Origin: Notolepis coatsorum
Lineage: Eukaryota; Chordata; Actinopteri; Aulopiformes; Paralepididae
Length of the DNA: 64,000 nucleotides
Direction: 5' to 3'
Assembly (NCBI GenBank): GCA_963971535.1
Contig: OZ020594.1
Coordinates: forward strand, 111,460,751-111,524,750
Below, one piece after another: positions 19,495 to 31,195 of the stretch. Each line of letters starts with the position of its first letter. Positions within the stretch are counted from its first letter, which is position 1. The notes beneath the pieces are model-generated. The model was not told the DNA's origin. It did no database searches and saw only the letters and a program-made list of their open reading frames with translations. A program made the position numbers and the translations under genes.

Positions 19495-22400
19495 GTCAAT
19501 GGATAAAGTCCAACCGACGCTGTTACCGATGTGCGCGCAGTCACATGGCAGCCGATTGCCGCTTAAAGAAGAGGTGTAGTCGGTGTGACGGAGCCCACCT
19601 AGATCTCCTACACGACAGTAACAGAAGAAATCCTGCACCCTCAAGCAGCACAAAGGCAAGTGTTATGTACATTGACCCCGCCAGCAGCGGGGGCGCCCGG
19701 GTGCTCTTAAAGGTGGTCCGCGTAACACTGAGTTACCAAGATAAGGTCATGGACACTTACGCCGTCCTTGACGACGGGTCAGAGAAGACCCTTCTCCTCG
19801 CGTCCGCTGCGGCCCAGCTGGGGCTGCGGGGGAGCGAAAACCAGATGACGATTCGGACAATAAGAAGAGATCTAAAGACGATAAAGGGCGAGAATGTCTC
19901 CTTCACTATCGCAGCAAGCGGGCAGCCAGAGAGACGGTATAGGATTACTAACGCTTTCACCAGCCAAGAAATAGGCCTGTCGCAGTACACCTACCCCATC
20001 GCCAAGCTGATGGATAAATATGTGCACCTGCGTCAACTACCTATACCGCTCATAGACGGTGCCACCCCGACCCTGCTGATAGGCTCCGACCATGCAGACC
20101 TCATCGTCCCGATAGACCGGGTCCACACAGGGCCCAGAGGCTGTCCTGCAGCAGTCGAGACCCGCCTAGGATGGACATTACAAGGCCCCCTCGCTAAGTC
20201 TCTTAACCGAACAGCAGCCACTAACCGCCTCCACTCCAGAGTGACAGAAGAAGACACCACCCTCCTACAGCATGTCGAGAGGCTATGGACACTAGAGACA
20301 ATGCCCTTTAAGAACGAAAAGAAAGACATTCGTTCCAAGGAAGACATTTACGCTATAGCCCTCCTCGAGCAGGGGACAAAGAGAGTCAAAGTCAACGGAG
20401 TGATGAGATACGCAACTCCACTCCTGAGGCGAGAGGGTATGCCTACCTTCCACGCCCCAAAAGAAGCGACGGAGCGGTATCTATTGAACACAGAGCGGCG
20501 CCTAGCCAGAGACCCCGCTCAAGAGACGGTGTACCGCGCTGAGATTAACAAGCTAATCACAGCGGGACACATAAAGAAAATTGACATTAAAGAGGCCGAT
20601 CAGACGACCGAATCATGGTACGTGCCGCACCACAAAGTCCACCACAACGGCAAGGATCGTATTGTGTTCAACTGCAGCTACCAGATCGGATCACAAAATC
20701 TGAATAAAGAGCTCTTGCCCGGCCCAACACTCGGCCCCTCTCTACTAGGCGTGTTACTACGTTTCCGCCAAGACAAGGTGGCCATCAGCGGCGACATCAA
20801 AGGGATGTTCCTGCAGGTGAGACTAGTGGAGGAGGACAAGCCCCTGCTGCGGTTCCTATGGAGAGAGAGGATCGGGGATGAGCAACCAGCCATCTATCAA
20901 TGGGAAGTCCTCCCTTTCGGAACCACATGCAGCCCATGCTGTGCTACGTTTGCACTGCAAAAACACATCGCAGAGGACCCAGCAGCTGATGAAGAGGTCC
21001 GACAAAGTGTAGGAAATAGTTTCTACGTGGACAACTGTCTGCAAAGCGTCTCGACGCCAGAAGAAGCCGAGGCCCTTCTACTCAAGCTCCGTGCCTCCCT
21101 GATCAAAGGCGGCTTTGATCTCAGGCAGTGGGCCAGCAGCGACCCGCAAGTATTGCGCAGCCTCTCCCCCGAGGACAAGGCAGCAAGCAGCGAGACCTGG
21201 ATGGCGACCATCCCAGGAGAAGCCCAAGAAATGACATTAGGACTAGTCTGGCGCTTCAAAACAGACTCGCTCCATTATAAACACACACCCCTGACCAAGG
21301 AGCAGGGAAGGTCGACTGCACTACCGACCACCAGACGGAGTGTATACAGAACACTCGCCAGACAATACGACCCGTTGGGATGTATTCTACCTTACACCAC
21401 CAGGGCAAAGATGATTGTAAGAGCGTTATGGGACAAGGACCAGGGCTGGGACGACCCCATACCCGAACACCTTGCATCCACATGGAGAGAGTGGGAGACG
21501 GAACTCAGCTCACTCCCAGGTGTCAACATACGCCGCAGCTACTTCCCACCCACAGTGAGGCCGGAGACGTGCCAGATGGACCTGCACGTCTTCAGCGACG
21601 CCTCCGAAGTAGCCTACGGTTCGGTGGCCTACTTGCGTGCCCGAGAGGAGGGAGGAGAAATACATACTGCTTTCATCCTGGCTCGCTCAAGAATAGCCCC
21701 ACGAAAGCAACAATCTATCCCGCGTCTAGAGCTCTGCGCAGCCCTAGCAGGAGCGCAACTCGCCACGTTAATCCAACGTGAACTCACCATTCCGGTGCAA
21801 AGAACAATCTTGTGGTCAGACTCCACGACAGTACTCACATGGATCCGGTCTGATTCGTGCAGATACAAGGTCTTCGTGGGAGTCAGAGTCACAGAGATTC
21901 AAGATTTAACAGAAGTAGCAAGCTGGAGGTATGTGGACACAAAACACAACCCAGCTGACGTCATCACCCGGGGAATGTCCCTGGATGACCTCACCCGTCA
22001 CAACCTATACAGTGACGGGCCAGAGTTCCTCAAGCTCCCGGAAGAAGAGTGGCCTACACCCACCCCACGGGAAGCGAGTAAAGAGGAGGCCGAAAACAAG
22101 AAATCTATGTTCTGTGGATTGAACACACTCGTCTCCACAGACCCCGACATAGACGATTGCCTCACCCTAGAGAGTGCGCAGCTAAAGACATTCCTGTGGC
22201 ACCACCCAGAGGTTCAGCTCACTACTGACATTACAGCAGCTGACTACGAAGAAGCAGAACTTCTTCTACTACAACGAGCCCAGAGAGACTCGTTCCCCGA
22301 TGAGCTAGACTGTCTACAGGGAGCAAAGCCCATCCCATCAGACAGCAGACTGCTCCACCTAGCCCCCGAGAGCGACGCCCATGGTCTCATCAGAGTGGGT

Positions 22401-23621
22401 GGTCGTCTGCGGAGAGCTCCAGACTTACCGGATGACGTCAAGTACCCGATAGTCTTAAACAGCCGACACAAGGTCACAGAGCTGATCATAAAGAAATACG
22501 ACGAGGATGTGCATCACGCCGGGGCAGAGAGAGACTTCGCGGAGATCAGACGTCGTTATTGGATACTGCAAGGGAGAGAAGCAGTGCGGCGCTTCCAGCG
22601 AACCTGTCTAGACTGTCGGAAGTGGCGAGCGCAGCCCAGTATACCCCGGATGGCTGACCTACCTCCCTGTCGCCTCCGACTCGGCGACAAGCCTTTTCAC
22701 TCCACCGGTATGGACTGTTTCGGCCCGCTGTATATAAAGAAAGGAAGAGGAACCGAGAAGCGGTGGGGTATTGTATTCAAATGCATGACCACCCGAGCGA
22801 TGCATATAGAACTCCTTCCAACCATGAGCACAGACTCATTCCTTATGGCCTTCCGAAGATTCACATCGCGGAAAGGCAAACCGTCTATATTATTGTCTGA
22901 TCACGGGACAAACTTCAAAGGCGGAGAAAGAGAGCTGAGAGAGAGCTTCCAAGCTATGGGCCCAGAACTTAAGACCCACCTCGCTCCATCCCAGATTGAC
23001 TTCCAGTTTAATCCCCCGAACGCACCTCACTACGGTGGAACTTGGGAACGAGAAGTACGTTCAATAAAGACAGCCCTGTACGCCGTGCTTGGGGCCCAGA
23101 CCGTGGCGGAAGAAGTCCTAATGACAGTCCTCACGGAGATCGAGGGAGTATTGAACTCAAAGCCCCTCGGTTACGTCTCAAGTGATGTAGCAGATGTCGA
23201 CCCAGTCACCCCCAACACACTCTTGATGGGGCGGCTGGACCCCGCGCTACCACAGACAATGTACAGGCCTGAAGAAGCGAACGGCCGAAGAATGTGGAGG
23301 TACAGTCAAGTATTGGCTGACAAGTTTTGGAACAGCTTCCTACTCCACTATCTACCGTCTCTACAGACCCGCCAGAAATGGGTGAAAGAGAGAGACAATT
23401 TGACAGAAGGAACAGTCGTCATGATTATCGACCAGTCACTACCCCGAGCTATGTGGCCGGCTGGCCGCGTAAGCAAAGTGATCACCGGTGCCGACGGAAA
23501 GGTCCGAGCAGCCGAAGTGCTCGTCCAAGGACGGATCTACACCCGACCCGTGGCGAGGCTAATAGAACTGCCAAGGCTCCCCGATACTATCGATGACGAC
23601 CATGACCCCATGACTTTGTGA
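19491..23621 (+). CDS. BEL/Pao pol (protease, reverse transcriptase, RNase H, integrase)
   Basis: An open frame of 1,376 codons. Domains in order: CCHC-type knuckles (CYRCARSHMAADC and CSRCDGAHLDLLH, residues 12-42); a Pao aspartic protease (YAVLDDGSEKTLL, about 86-98); reverse transcriptase with VFNCSYQIG, GDIKGMFLQV and the FYVDN catalytic box (about 395-515); RNase H with HVFSDASEVAYGS (about 700); an integrase zinc region (HHAGAERDF followed by CLDCRKW); and a DDE core with DCFGPL, SDHGTNF and NPPNAPHYGGTWEREV. The frame differs from gag and begins at its end. The domain order is typical for BEL/Pao. Confidence 0.95.
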   Translation: MSQWIKSNRRCYRCARSHMAADCRLKKRCSRCDGAHLDLLHDSNRRNPAPSSSTKASVMYIDPASSGGARVLLKVVRVTLSYQDKVMDTYAVLDDGSEKTLLLASAAAQLGLRGSENQMTIRTIRRDLKTIKGENVSFTIAASGQPERRYRITNAFTSQEIGLSQYTYPIAKLMDKYVHLRQLPIPLIDGATPTLLIGSDHADLIVPIDRVHTGPRGCPAAVETRLGWTLQGPLAKSLNRTAATNRLHSRVTEEDTTLLQHVERLWTLETMPFKNEKKDIRSKEDIYAIALLEQGTKRVKVNGVMRYATPLLRREGMPTFHAPKEATERYLLNTERRLARDPAQETVYRAEINKLITAGHIKKIDIKEADQTTESWYVPHHKVHHNGKDRIVFNCSYQIGSQNLNKELLPGPTLGPSLLGVLLRFRQDKVAISGDIKGMFLQVRLVEEDKPLLRFLWRERIGDEQPAIYQWEVLPFGTTCSPCCATFALQKHIAEDPAADEEVRQSVGNSFYVDNCLQSVSTPEEAEALLLKLRASLIKGGFDLRQWASSDPQVLRSLSPEDKAASSETWMATIPGEAQEMTLGLVWRFKTDSLHYKHTPLTKEQGRSTALPTTRRSVYRTLARQYDPLGCILPYTTRAKMIVRALWDKDQGWDDPIPEHLASTWREWETELSSLPGVNIRRSYFPPTVRPETCQMDLHVFSDASEVAYGSVAYLRAREEGGEIHTAFILARSRIAPRKQQSIPRLELCAALAGAQLATLIQRELTIPVQRTILWSDSTTVLTWIRSDSCRYKVFVGVRVTEIQDLTEVASWRYVDTKHNPADVITRGMSLDDLTRHNLYSDGPEFLKLPEEEWPTPTPREASKEEAENKKSMFCGLNTLVSTDPDIDDCLTLESAQLKTFLWHHPEVQLTTDITAADYEEAELLLLQRAQRDSFPDELDCLQGAKPIPSDSRLLHLAPESDAHGLIRVGGRLRRAPDLPDDVKYPIVLNSRHKVTELIIKKYDEDVHHAGAERDFAEIRRRYWILQGREAVRRFQRTCLDCRKWRAQPSIPRMADLPPCRLRLGDKPFHSTGMDCFGPLYIKKGRGTEKRWGIVFKCMTTRAMHIELLPTMSTDSFLMAFRRFTSRKGKPSILLSDHGTNFKGGERELRESFQAMGPELKTHLAPSQIDFQFNPPNAPHYGGTWEREVRSIKTALYAVLGAQTVAEEVLMTVLTEIEGVLNSKPLGYVSSDVADVDPVTPNTLLMGRLDPALPQTMYRPEEANGRRMWRYSQVLADKFWNSFLLHYLPSLQTRQKWVKERDNLTEGTVVMIIDQSLPRAMWPAGRVSKVITGADGKVRAAEVLVQGRIYTRPVARLIELPRLPDTIDDDHDPMTL

Positions 23622-23715
23622 ACTGACCGACCCCTCACAACAGACATTGAGTAGTGGACAGTGCGGTTAATCTGTCTCTGCTTAGCTAATTAGGTGGGAC
23701 TAATTAGGAGGCGGC

Positions 23716-25050
23716 TGTTACAAAGGATCAGATTAAACCGAATATATATATTTATTGATTGATATATATTGCATAGTATTTGTATATCGTTTGATATCCC
23801 TTGTATATTCCTTGTACATATACACGGAATATCCCTTTAGCCTAGTACAGACCATAATATTTCGTTCTCCTATTGGACAGCGGTCCACAGGCGCCAGGGC
23901 CATGCCTCCAGAGTCAGGTTCAAGGCCACCGTCAAGACATGTCTGTACATGCCCGGCCTTGCCCAGGAATACGAGACAGAAATGAGGTTGGCACTAGATT
24001 GTTCGCCGTGCATATAAATATGGCGCAGGTGAATACAGAAGTAGAGTTACCCAATAAGTTGAAGCCTCACCCACGATACTCCGTGCGGTGAAGTATGGCC
24101 TGTTTGGCCCCAAATAAGAGCATTGAGACCGCGTGCAAATTAATAACTGAATTGTCAGAGTTTGGCGCTATACCGTCGAGTGCGACATATTTCTATTAAG
24201 TCAGTAATAGTCTATTTGTGTATAGTGTATCGTGTGGCTAAAGTTCTACAGTGACCAGCATCACCAACGCTTCCTCGTACCAGCTAGAGTGCTTATCCAG
24301 GCTGGGCTGCTTTCATGGCGCTTTCACCCGAGGAGACCTAGACGAGAACCGTGTGGACATGTACACTGGATTAATCTACCCGACGACTACATAGCCCTTT
24401 GCGGCTGGATTATATTTGTTTTGGTCCTGTGATTTATGGAGCGGAGAATCGCCGACGCCTACATGTGTGGGATTTACCCTGTGAGGAGCCACGTCGAGTC
24501 TGCGCCTCAGAGAGCCTGAGGCCGGCTAGCTTTCTTCACTGTGGAGCTACAGTCTATGGAGAACAGCTGTATTCGTCTGTGGATCAAGAGACTATTGCAC
24601 CGTCTCCTGTACTTGGAGTCTCCTTAGTCATCGTTGACCAGACTCTCTACTACCGACAGATCCTCTACCCCTGCTGGCTTACAACCGGGGGGACCCTTCC
24701 AGTATCTCCCGCTATATATTACTAGTGTACCATAGATATAATTCCCTAAGATTCAGGTTGTATAATTACCTCCTGCGTAACCAGAGAATGGACATTCATT
24801 ATTGATTTGCCTACGCACATTCCTTTGCCTTATAAGCGCATCCAAAGTAAAATAGAGAAGTATATTATGTACCTTTTGCTGCAATAAATACTTAATTACC
24901 ACTTTGTGTGGAACCGATTCATTGTGGGAAGTGTTCATCATATTTATATATCATGTACTGTATGGCCAGTAATTAAAGTACATAAAGCGGTAGTGGTTTA
25001 ATGATACCATACTTATCAATACAGTCAGGGAATTGTACCCCTCAGTTACA
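23716..25050 (+). repeat. 3' LTR of the BEL/Pao element
   Basis: 1,335 bp, nearly identical to 16025-17359, followed directly by the CTGTT target duplication. Confidence 0.95.
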
Positions 25051-25405
25051 CTGTTGCTCTCATTTGTGTAATGAATTCAATGAACAATAATACAAACAAT
25101 CTCAATATCAAACACAATTGTTCACATTTGGGTAATGAATCAATCAATCAATGAAATAATAATACAAACAAATCTGTTCACATTGTCAATATAGCGATAG
25201 CAATAACACACTTGAGACTGTGCTGCTGTATACTGTTGTTGGCCCCACTGTTCTAATTATAAAGCATTACTTAATGCAAATGTTAATCCTTACAACTATT
25301 CATTCTATTTGATACTTTCTCATTAGCATTTTCACTGCAATATCCATTCAATGATTTAAGTGCTTCTCTGTATACAAATATGGAGCTACAAATCTTACAC
25401 AGGAA

Positions 25406-25548
25406 TTGATACATGCACACACATGAAATGATACATGCACACACATGAAATGATACATGCACACACATGAAATGATACATGCACACACATGAATTGATAC
25501 ATGCACACACATGAAATGATACATGCACACACATGAAATGATACATGT
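25406..25548 (+). repeat. 22-bp minisatellite
   Basis: About six copies of a 22-bp unit (TGATACATGCACACACATGA plus AA), almost perfect. Apparent ORFs through it (repeats of CACIISCVCMYHFM) are products of the repeat. Confidence 0.9.
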
Positions 25549-25872
25549 TGTGGTGATGGCCGGATGAAACCAATGCTCCGATACAAGCGTCAAACTCGAA
25601 ACTACATTTCCCCCAAACCCTGCTTTAAAGCCTGTTTTGCTACGGCAAAAGTCACGTGACCTATGACGTCCGAACCAGTAAGTGTATCGTTCGCTCAGGG
25701 AATCATGTGACTGGTTTCGACACGGCGAGACTGTTTCGTAACGCGAGACTTTGTTTGCGCGGCATTCTACTCTACATAAACGCCCAAAACATTTCACTCG
25801 TTCTGTGTGGTTTTGTAGTAGGAGTGGTAGTTGTTTTTGAGAGTTGCTATTGAGAGTTGTTTTTTGATCATC

Positions 25873-27465
<1,593 letters not shown>

Positions 27466-27470
<5 letters not shown>

Positions 27471-27772
27471 GATAGGTTATGTATATAACCTAGTTATATG
27501 AGTACTGGCTAACCGTCCCGCCATACCGAGATATACCTCATCTCATGTACCTAGTGTACTCCATCAACGAATAAAAACAAATACACCCAGCACCTGCCAG
27601 GCCCCGCCCTAGTGACGTACTATATAGTACTAGGCGTGGTCACCACTCACTCTTCCTCGGAAAAATCGTTTCCAAAGAAAAGTTTCCCCAAGGGAACTCA
27701 GGGCACGCTAAGAGCGGGACGCTTAGCCAGTACTCATATAACTAGGTTATATACATAACCTATCGTTATATA
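27466..27772. repeat. DIRS end: inverted repeat with about 215-bp spacer
   Basis: About 45 bp at 27466-27510 (AACGATAGGTTATGTATATA...) recur inverted at 27726-27772. CCATACCGAGATAT also occurs at both 27520 and 27804. Inverted terminal and internal complementary repeats are the DIRS hallmark used in circle formation. Confidence 0.75.
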
Positions 27773-28039
27773 CTCGTACTGGCATCGCATCCTGCTCTTA
27801 AGCCATACCGAGATATGGGGACAGAGCAGACGCGAGGCCCGACAAATGCACCCCCTGAGGACCCGTAAGCCCACAATAGGGGGGAGGGGAGTCCCATCAC
27901 CCCACTCTTCCTAATGAAGAGGGGCGGCAGTCAACTCCACCCGAGTGCGAACAAGAGGGAACTAGAACCTCTTGAACGCACAGCACAGGCGGAACCACGT
28001 GTGACACAACACATTGTGGCCCACACCCACACACTCCTG

Positions 28040-28838
28040 CTACCCCACCAAAGGACGGGAAGCAGGAGAGGCCACAGACCTCAGAACCGCCTGGGAGACA
28101 GAACCCCCGGTCATGTCCATGAGGTAAAACCTTACGAAGGGACCCGGTGAGGACCATGAAGCCGCAGCACAGATGTCCTCCACAGAGGCCCCACCCAGTA
28201 GAGTGGCAGAGGCCGCCACCCCACGAGTGGAGTGCGCCCTGACGCCCCCAGGAGGGGCCAGCCCAGCCAACGTGTAGCAAAGGGCAATGCCCTCGCACAA
28301 CCAATGGGACAGGCGCTGTTTCGACAGTGCCTTACCAGCACGAGAGCCACCGTAACAGATAAAGAGCTGATCGGTAGCCCTGAGGCCCTGAGTACGGCTG
28401 AGGTAAACCCCCAAAGCCCGGACCGGACATGACAGGTGAAGGCCGGCTAGCGTGAGGAGGCGGATGAAACGCCTGAACCACAATATCCCTGGAGCGGAAA
28501 GAACTCCGGATATTTTTAGGCACGAAGGCAGGATTAGGCCGCAGAGTGGCACCGCAATCGGAACGAAAAGACAGGCACTCTGGCCGTACCGAGAGAGCAC
28601 AAAGCTCACCCACGCGTTTAGCGGAGGTGACGGCCAGCAAGAACGCGGTCTTGAACGACAGCTGTTCCAACGGCGCTTGCTCAAGAGGCTCAAACGGGGC
28701 CAAGGACAACCGACCGAGGAATAATTGAAGATCCCAGCTCGGAGCCAAAGAACGTTTTACCGGCTTAACGCGTCGAGCGCCAAGCAGGAAACGCCTCACA
28801 AGAGGGTGGCTGAACAAAACAACACCCTCAAATCCCTC
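28040..28838 (-). pseudogene. DIRS tyrosine recombinase, C-terminal catalytic part
   Basis: Minus-strand translations show TSAKRVGELCALSV (with the first catalytic Arg), RAHSTRGVAASA (the H-x-x-R box) and FVRFYLMDM (candidate catalytic Tyr). These are the signature residues of DIRS-type recombinases, which insert the circular cDNA. It is part of the split DIRS fossil; the preceding part lies at 35468-35754, beyond the LINE. Confidence 0.8.
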
Positions 28839-29209
28839 ATGATAAGAGGATATATTGTTTATATTGTTTACCATCAGTAGCCTACTTAGCCGACAGGCTA
28901 ACCAACCATGCTGGCTAGCTGCGTTAGCTCTAGGGCTGACGCAGTTAGCCTAGCAGGAACAACACTAGAGAGCTGTTATTTTGTCGCTTTCTCACTTTTT
29001 TTTCCTCTCTTACCTTGGTCGGGGAGTAAACTACACAACTGACTGTTGCTGTAACGTGATCATCAACGCAGATAGGTACATGATGTAACATATTCTCTGT
29101 TTTCACCTACAGTAAACATAACATCACTTAGGTCTTTCTACGTTTTATTTTCCAACATTTTATGACATCAAATAATACTCTGGCAGTTAACTAGTTGATC
29201 TCTTTTGTC

Positions 29210-30350
29210 AACAACTGATTGTTAAATAAGTAAAAAAAAAAAAAAAAAAACGGAATCATGTGAAATGTATGTTTTTGTTTTTGTTTTATATATATATATA
29301 TATTTACACTTATTTTGAAGGCTAAACGTCCTAATCTGTCCTTCCGGACCGGAAATCTTATTGTTGTTGCTTGCCTACCCTAAACTGGTAGTAATGAGCC
29401 ACGAGAGAAACTGGAGTTTAAATTGAGGTTGTATTGTCTTTTTGGCTGAATGCTCCAGAAAATCTAATTTGACTTAATTTCAACTACTCACTCCATTCAA
29501 TCAGTGCCATTGCAAACCACATAGCTCTCCAATGTCCTGCATTATTACAGTGACGGTGTATATTCGACCCTGTTGGAGGACTGACAACTTGAAATTAAAT
29601 TTGTTATTTGGAGATAAGACACACCGGGGCACTAAGAGCTCTCTAATGTCCATATCAAGCTATTCTAGTGTTGGTCCAGATTACCATATGGATGTGTATA
29701 GCTGGACATGGACTGTGGGTGCGTGGTTGAGCTTCTGCCCTTGAAGCTTATACACTTGCCTTATAAGTGTTTATCATCAGTAACCTACTATCTCGTACGG
29801 ATATAAACCACCTACAAGGACAATGTTTGGTTGGTAGCAAATTTTTTAGCACAGCCTTCAACAACGGATTGTTAAATAAATAATAAAAAAAAAAACGGAA
29901 TCATGTGAAATGTATGTGTTTTTTATTTTATTTTTTATATACATTTTCACACATTTATTTTGAAGGCTAAACGTCCTAATCTGTTTTTCCGGACCGGAAA
30001 TCTTATTGTTGTTGCTTGGCTACTCTAAACTGGTAGTAATGAGCCACGAGAGAAGCTGGAGTTTAAATTGAGGTTGTATTGTCTTTTTGGCTGAATGCTC
30101 CAGGAAATCTAATTTGACTTAATTTCAACTATTCACTCCATTCAATCAGTACCATTGCAAACCACATAGCTCTCCAATGTCCTGCATTATTACAGTGACA
30201 ATGCATATTCGATCCTGTTGGAAGAGTGATAACTTGAAATTAAATGTGTTATTTGGAGATAAGACACACCGGGCCTACTATCTCGTGCGGATATAAACCA
30301 CCTACAAGGACAATGTTTGGTTGGTTGCACTTTTTTAGCACAGTCTTCTA
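29210..30350 (+). repeat. Tandem 5'-UTR monomers of the LINE
   Basis: Blocks recur in order about 645 bp apart: GGAATCATGTGAAATGTATG at 29253 and 29898, the run GGCTAAACGTCCTAATCTG, and the stretch down to AGATAAGACACACCGGG. The second unit is shorter in its last part. Related pieces occur near 28870-29120 and 30370-30430, and near 30745. Repeated promoter monomers are known from some L1 and Tx1 families. Confidence 0.8.
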
Positions 30351-30452
30351 ATATTGGACTGTATCCTACAACTGATTCCCTACTGTAATGAGACACCCAA
30401 TACAGACCGGTACATGATGCAACCTACCCTCTGTCTTATCCACAGTAAGAAT

Positions 30453-30720
30453 TAGGACTGGGCGATTCTTGCTAAAATGTGAATCATGATTATTTTCTCT
30501 AAGAATTGAGTTCACGATTTTCTCATACGATTCTTATTTTCTCAATAAAATAATTTATTGCACTTCTTCAGACAACACAACATATATGAAAGTGCTTGAC
30601 TTAAACTTAAATATATATGAAAGTGCTTGACTTAAACTGAGATTGCATAGGTCTATGAATCGAGATTGCGGTTATTCTTTTTTTATTTTTATTTTTTTTT
30701 AGATTAATTGCCCAGCCCTA
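30453..30720. mobile_element. hAT-type MITE
   Basis: 268 bp with inverted ends TAGGACTGGGCGATT and AATTGCCCAGCCCTA, flanked by an exact 8-bp duplication GTAAGAAT (30445-30452 and 30721-30728). The interior is AT-rich with a tandem duplication of TATATGAAAGTGCTTGACTT. Confidence 0.9.
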
Positions 30721-31195
30721 GTAAGAATACAGCTCTCTAAAAAGTTTATCATTAGTAGTTTACTATTCTCTGTGGACCTAAACCACTTGCACTGTAGTGC
30801 CAATGTTTAGTTGTCCACACCTGATTTATGTCTGATGTTCATGTTTGATTTATCTTGTACCAATGGTCACACATCTCAGGTAGCATAGAGTAAAGGTTAG
30901 TTACCACGTTTTTCTCTAGGCTATTTTGGTATTTAGGGTTTTGCTTGCATCTCACAGATGCTTCGGCAAGGGAAGGGGTGTTTTCTGTGTTCTTTGTGTG
31001 TTTTGTACTGTATTATATGTTCTTGTTTTGTATGTTTGTGTTTTCTGTACTGTATTATGTGTTTTTGGTTCTAGTTTTTGTGTTTTCTGTACTGTATTAC
31101 TCGTTTTTGTTCTTTGATTTTAAACATTCAAGGTCAACCAAAATCTCTGGTCTACATTGTACCCTGCTCTTTATACATCTTCTCTTTCTCAAGAC

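Larger units (their letters stand above)
16025..25050 (+). mobile_element. BEL/Pao LTR retrotransposon, looks largely whole and young
   Basis: Two direct 1,335-bp LTRs (16025-17359 and 23716-25050) start TGTTACA and end GTTACA. The element is flanked by a 5-bp duplication CTGTT (16020-16024 and 25051-25055). A tRNA-Tyr primer site follows the 5' LTR and a purine-rich stretch (AGGAGGCGG) precedes the 3' LTR. Gag and pol reading frames fill the interior; no env is seen. By eye the LTRs differ at only about five positions, which implies a recent insertion. Confidence 0.95.

Noticed and set aside
25406-25548. CRISPR-like array
   Set aside because: The units are contiguous with no spacers, in a vertebrate genome.
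25283-25573. Cys/His-rich repeated protein
   Set aside because: Product of the 22-bp minisatellite.
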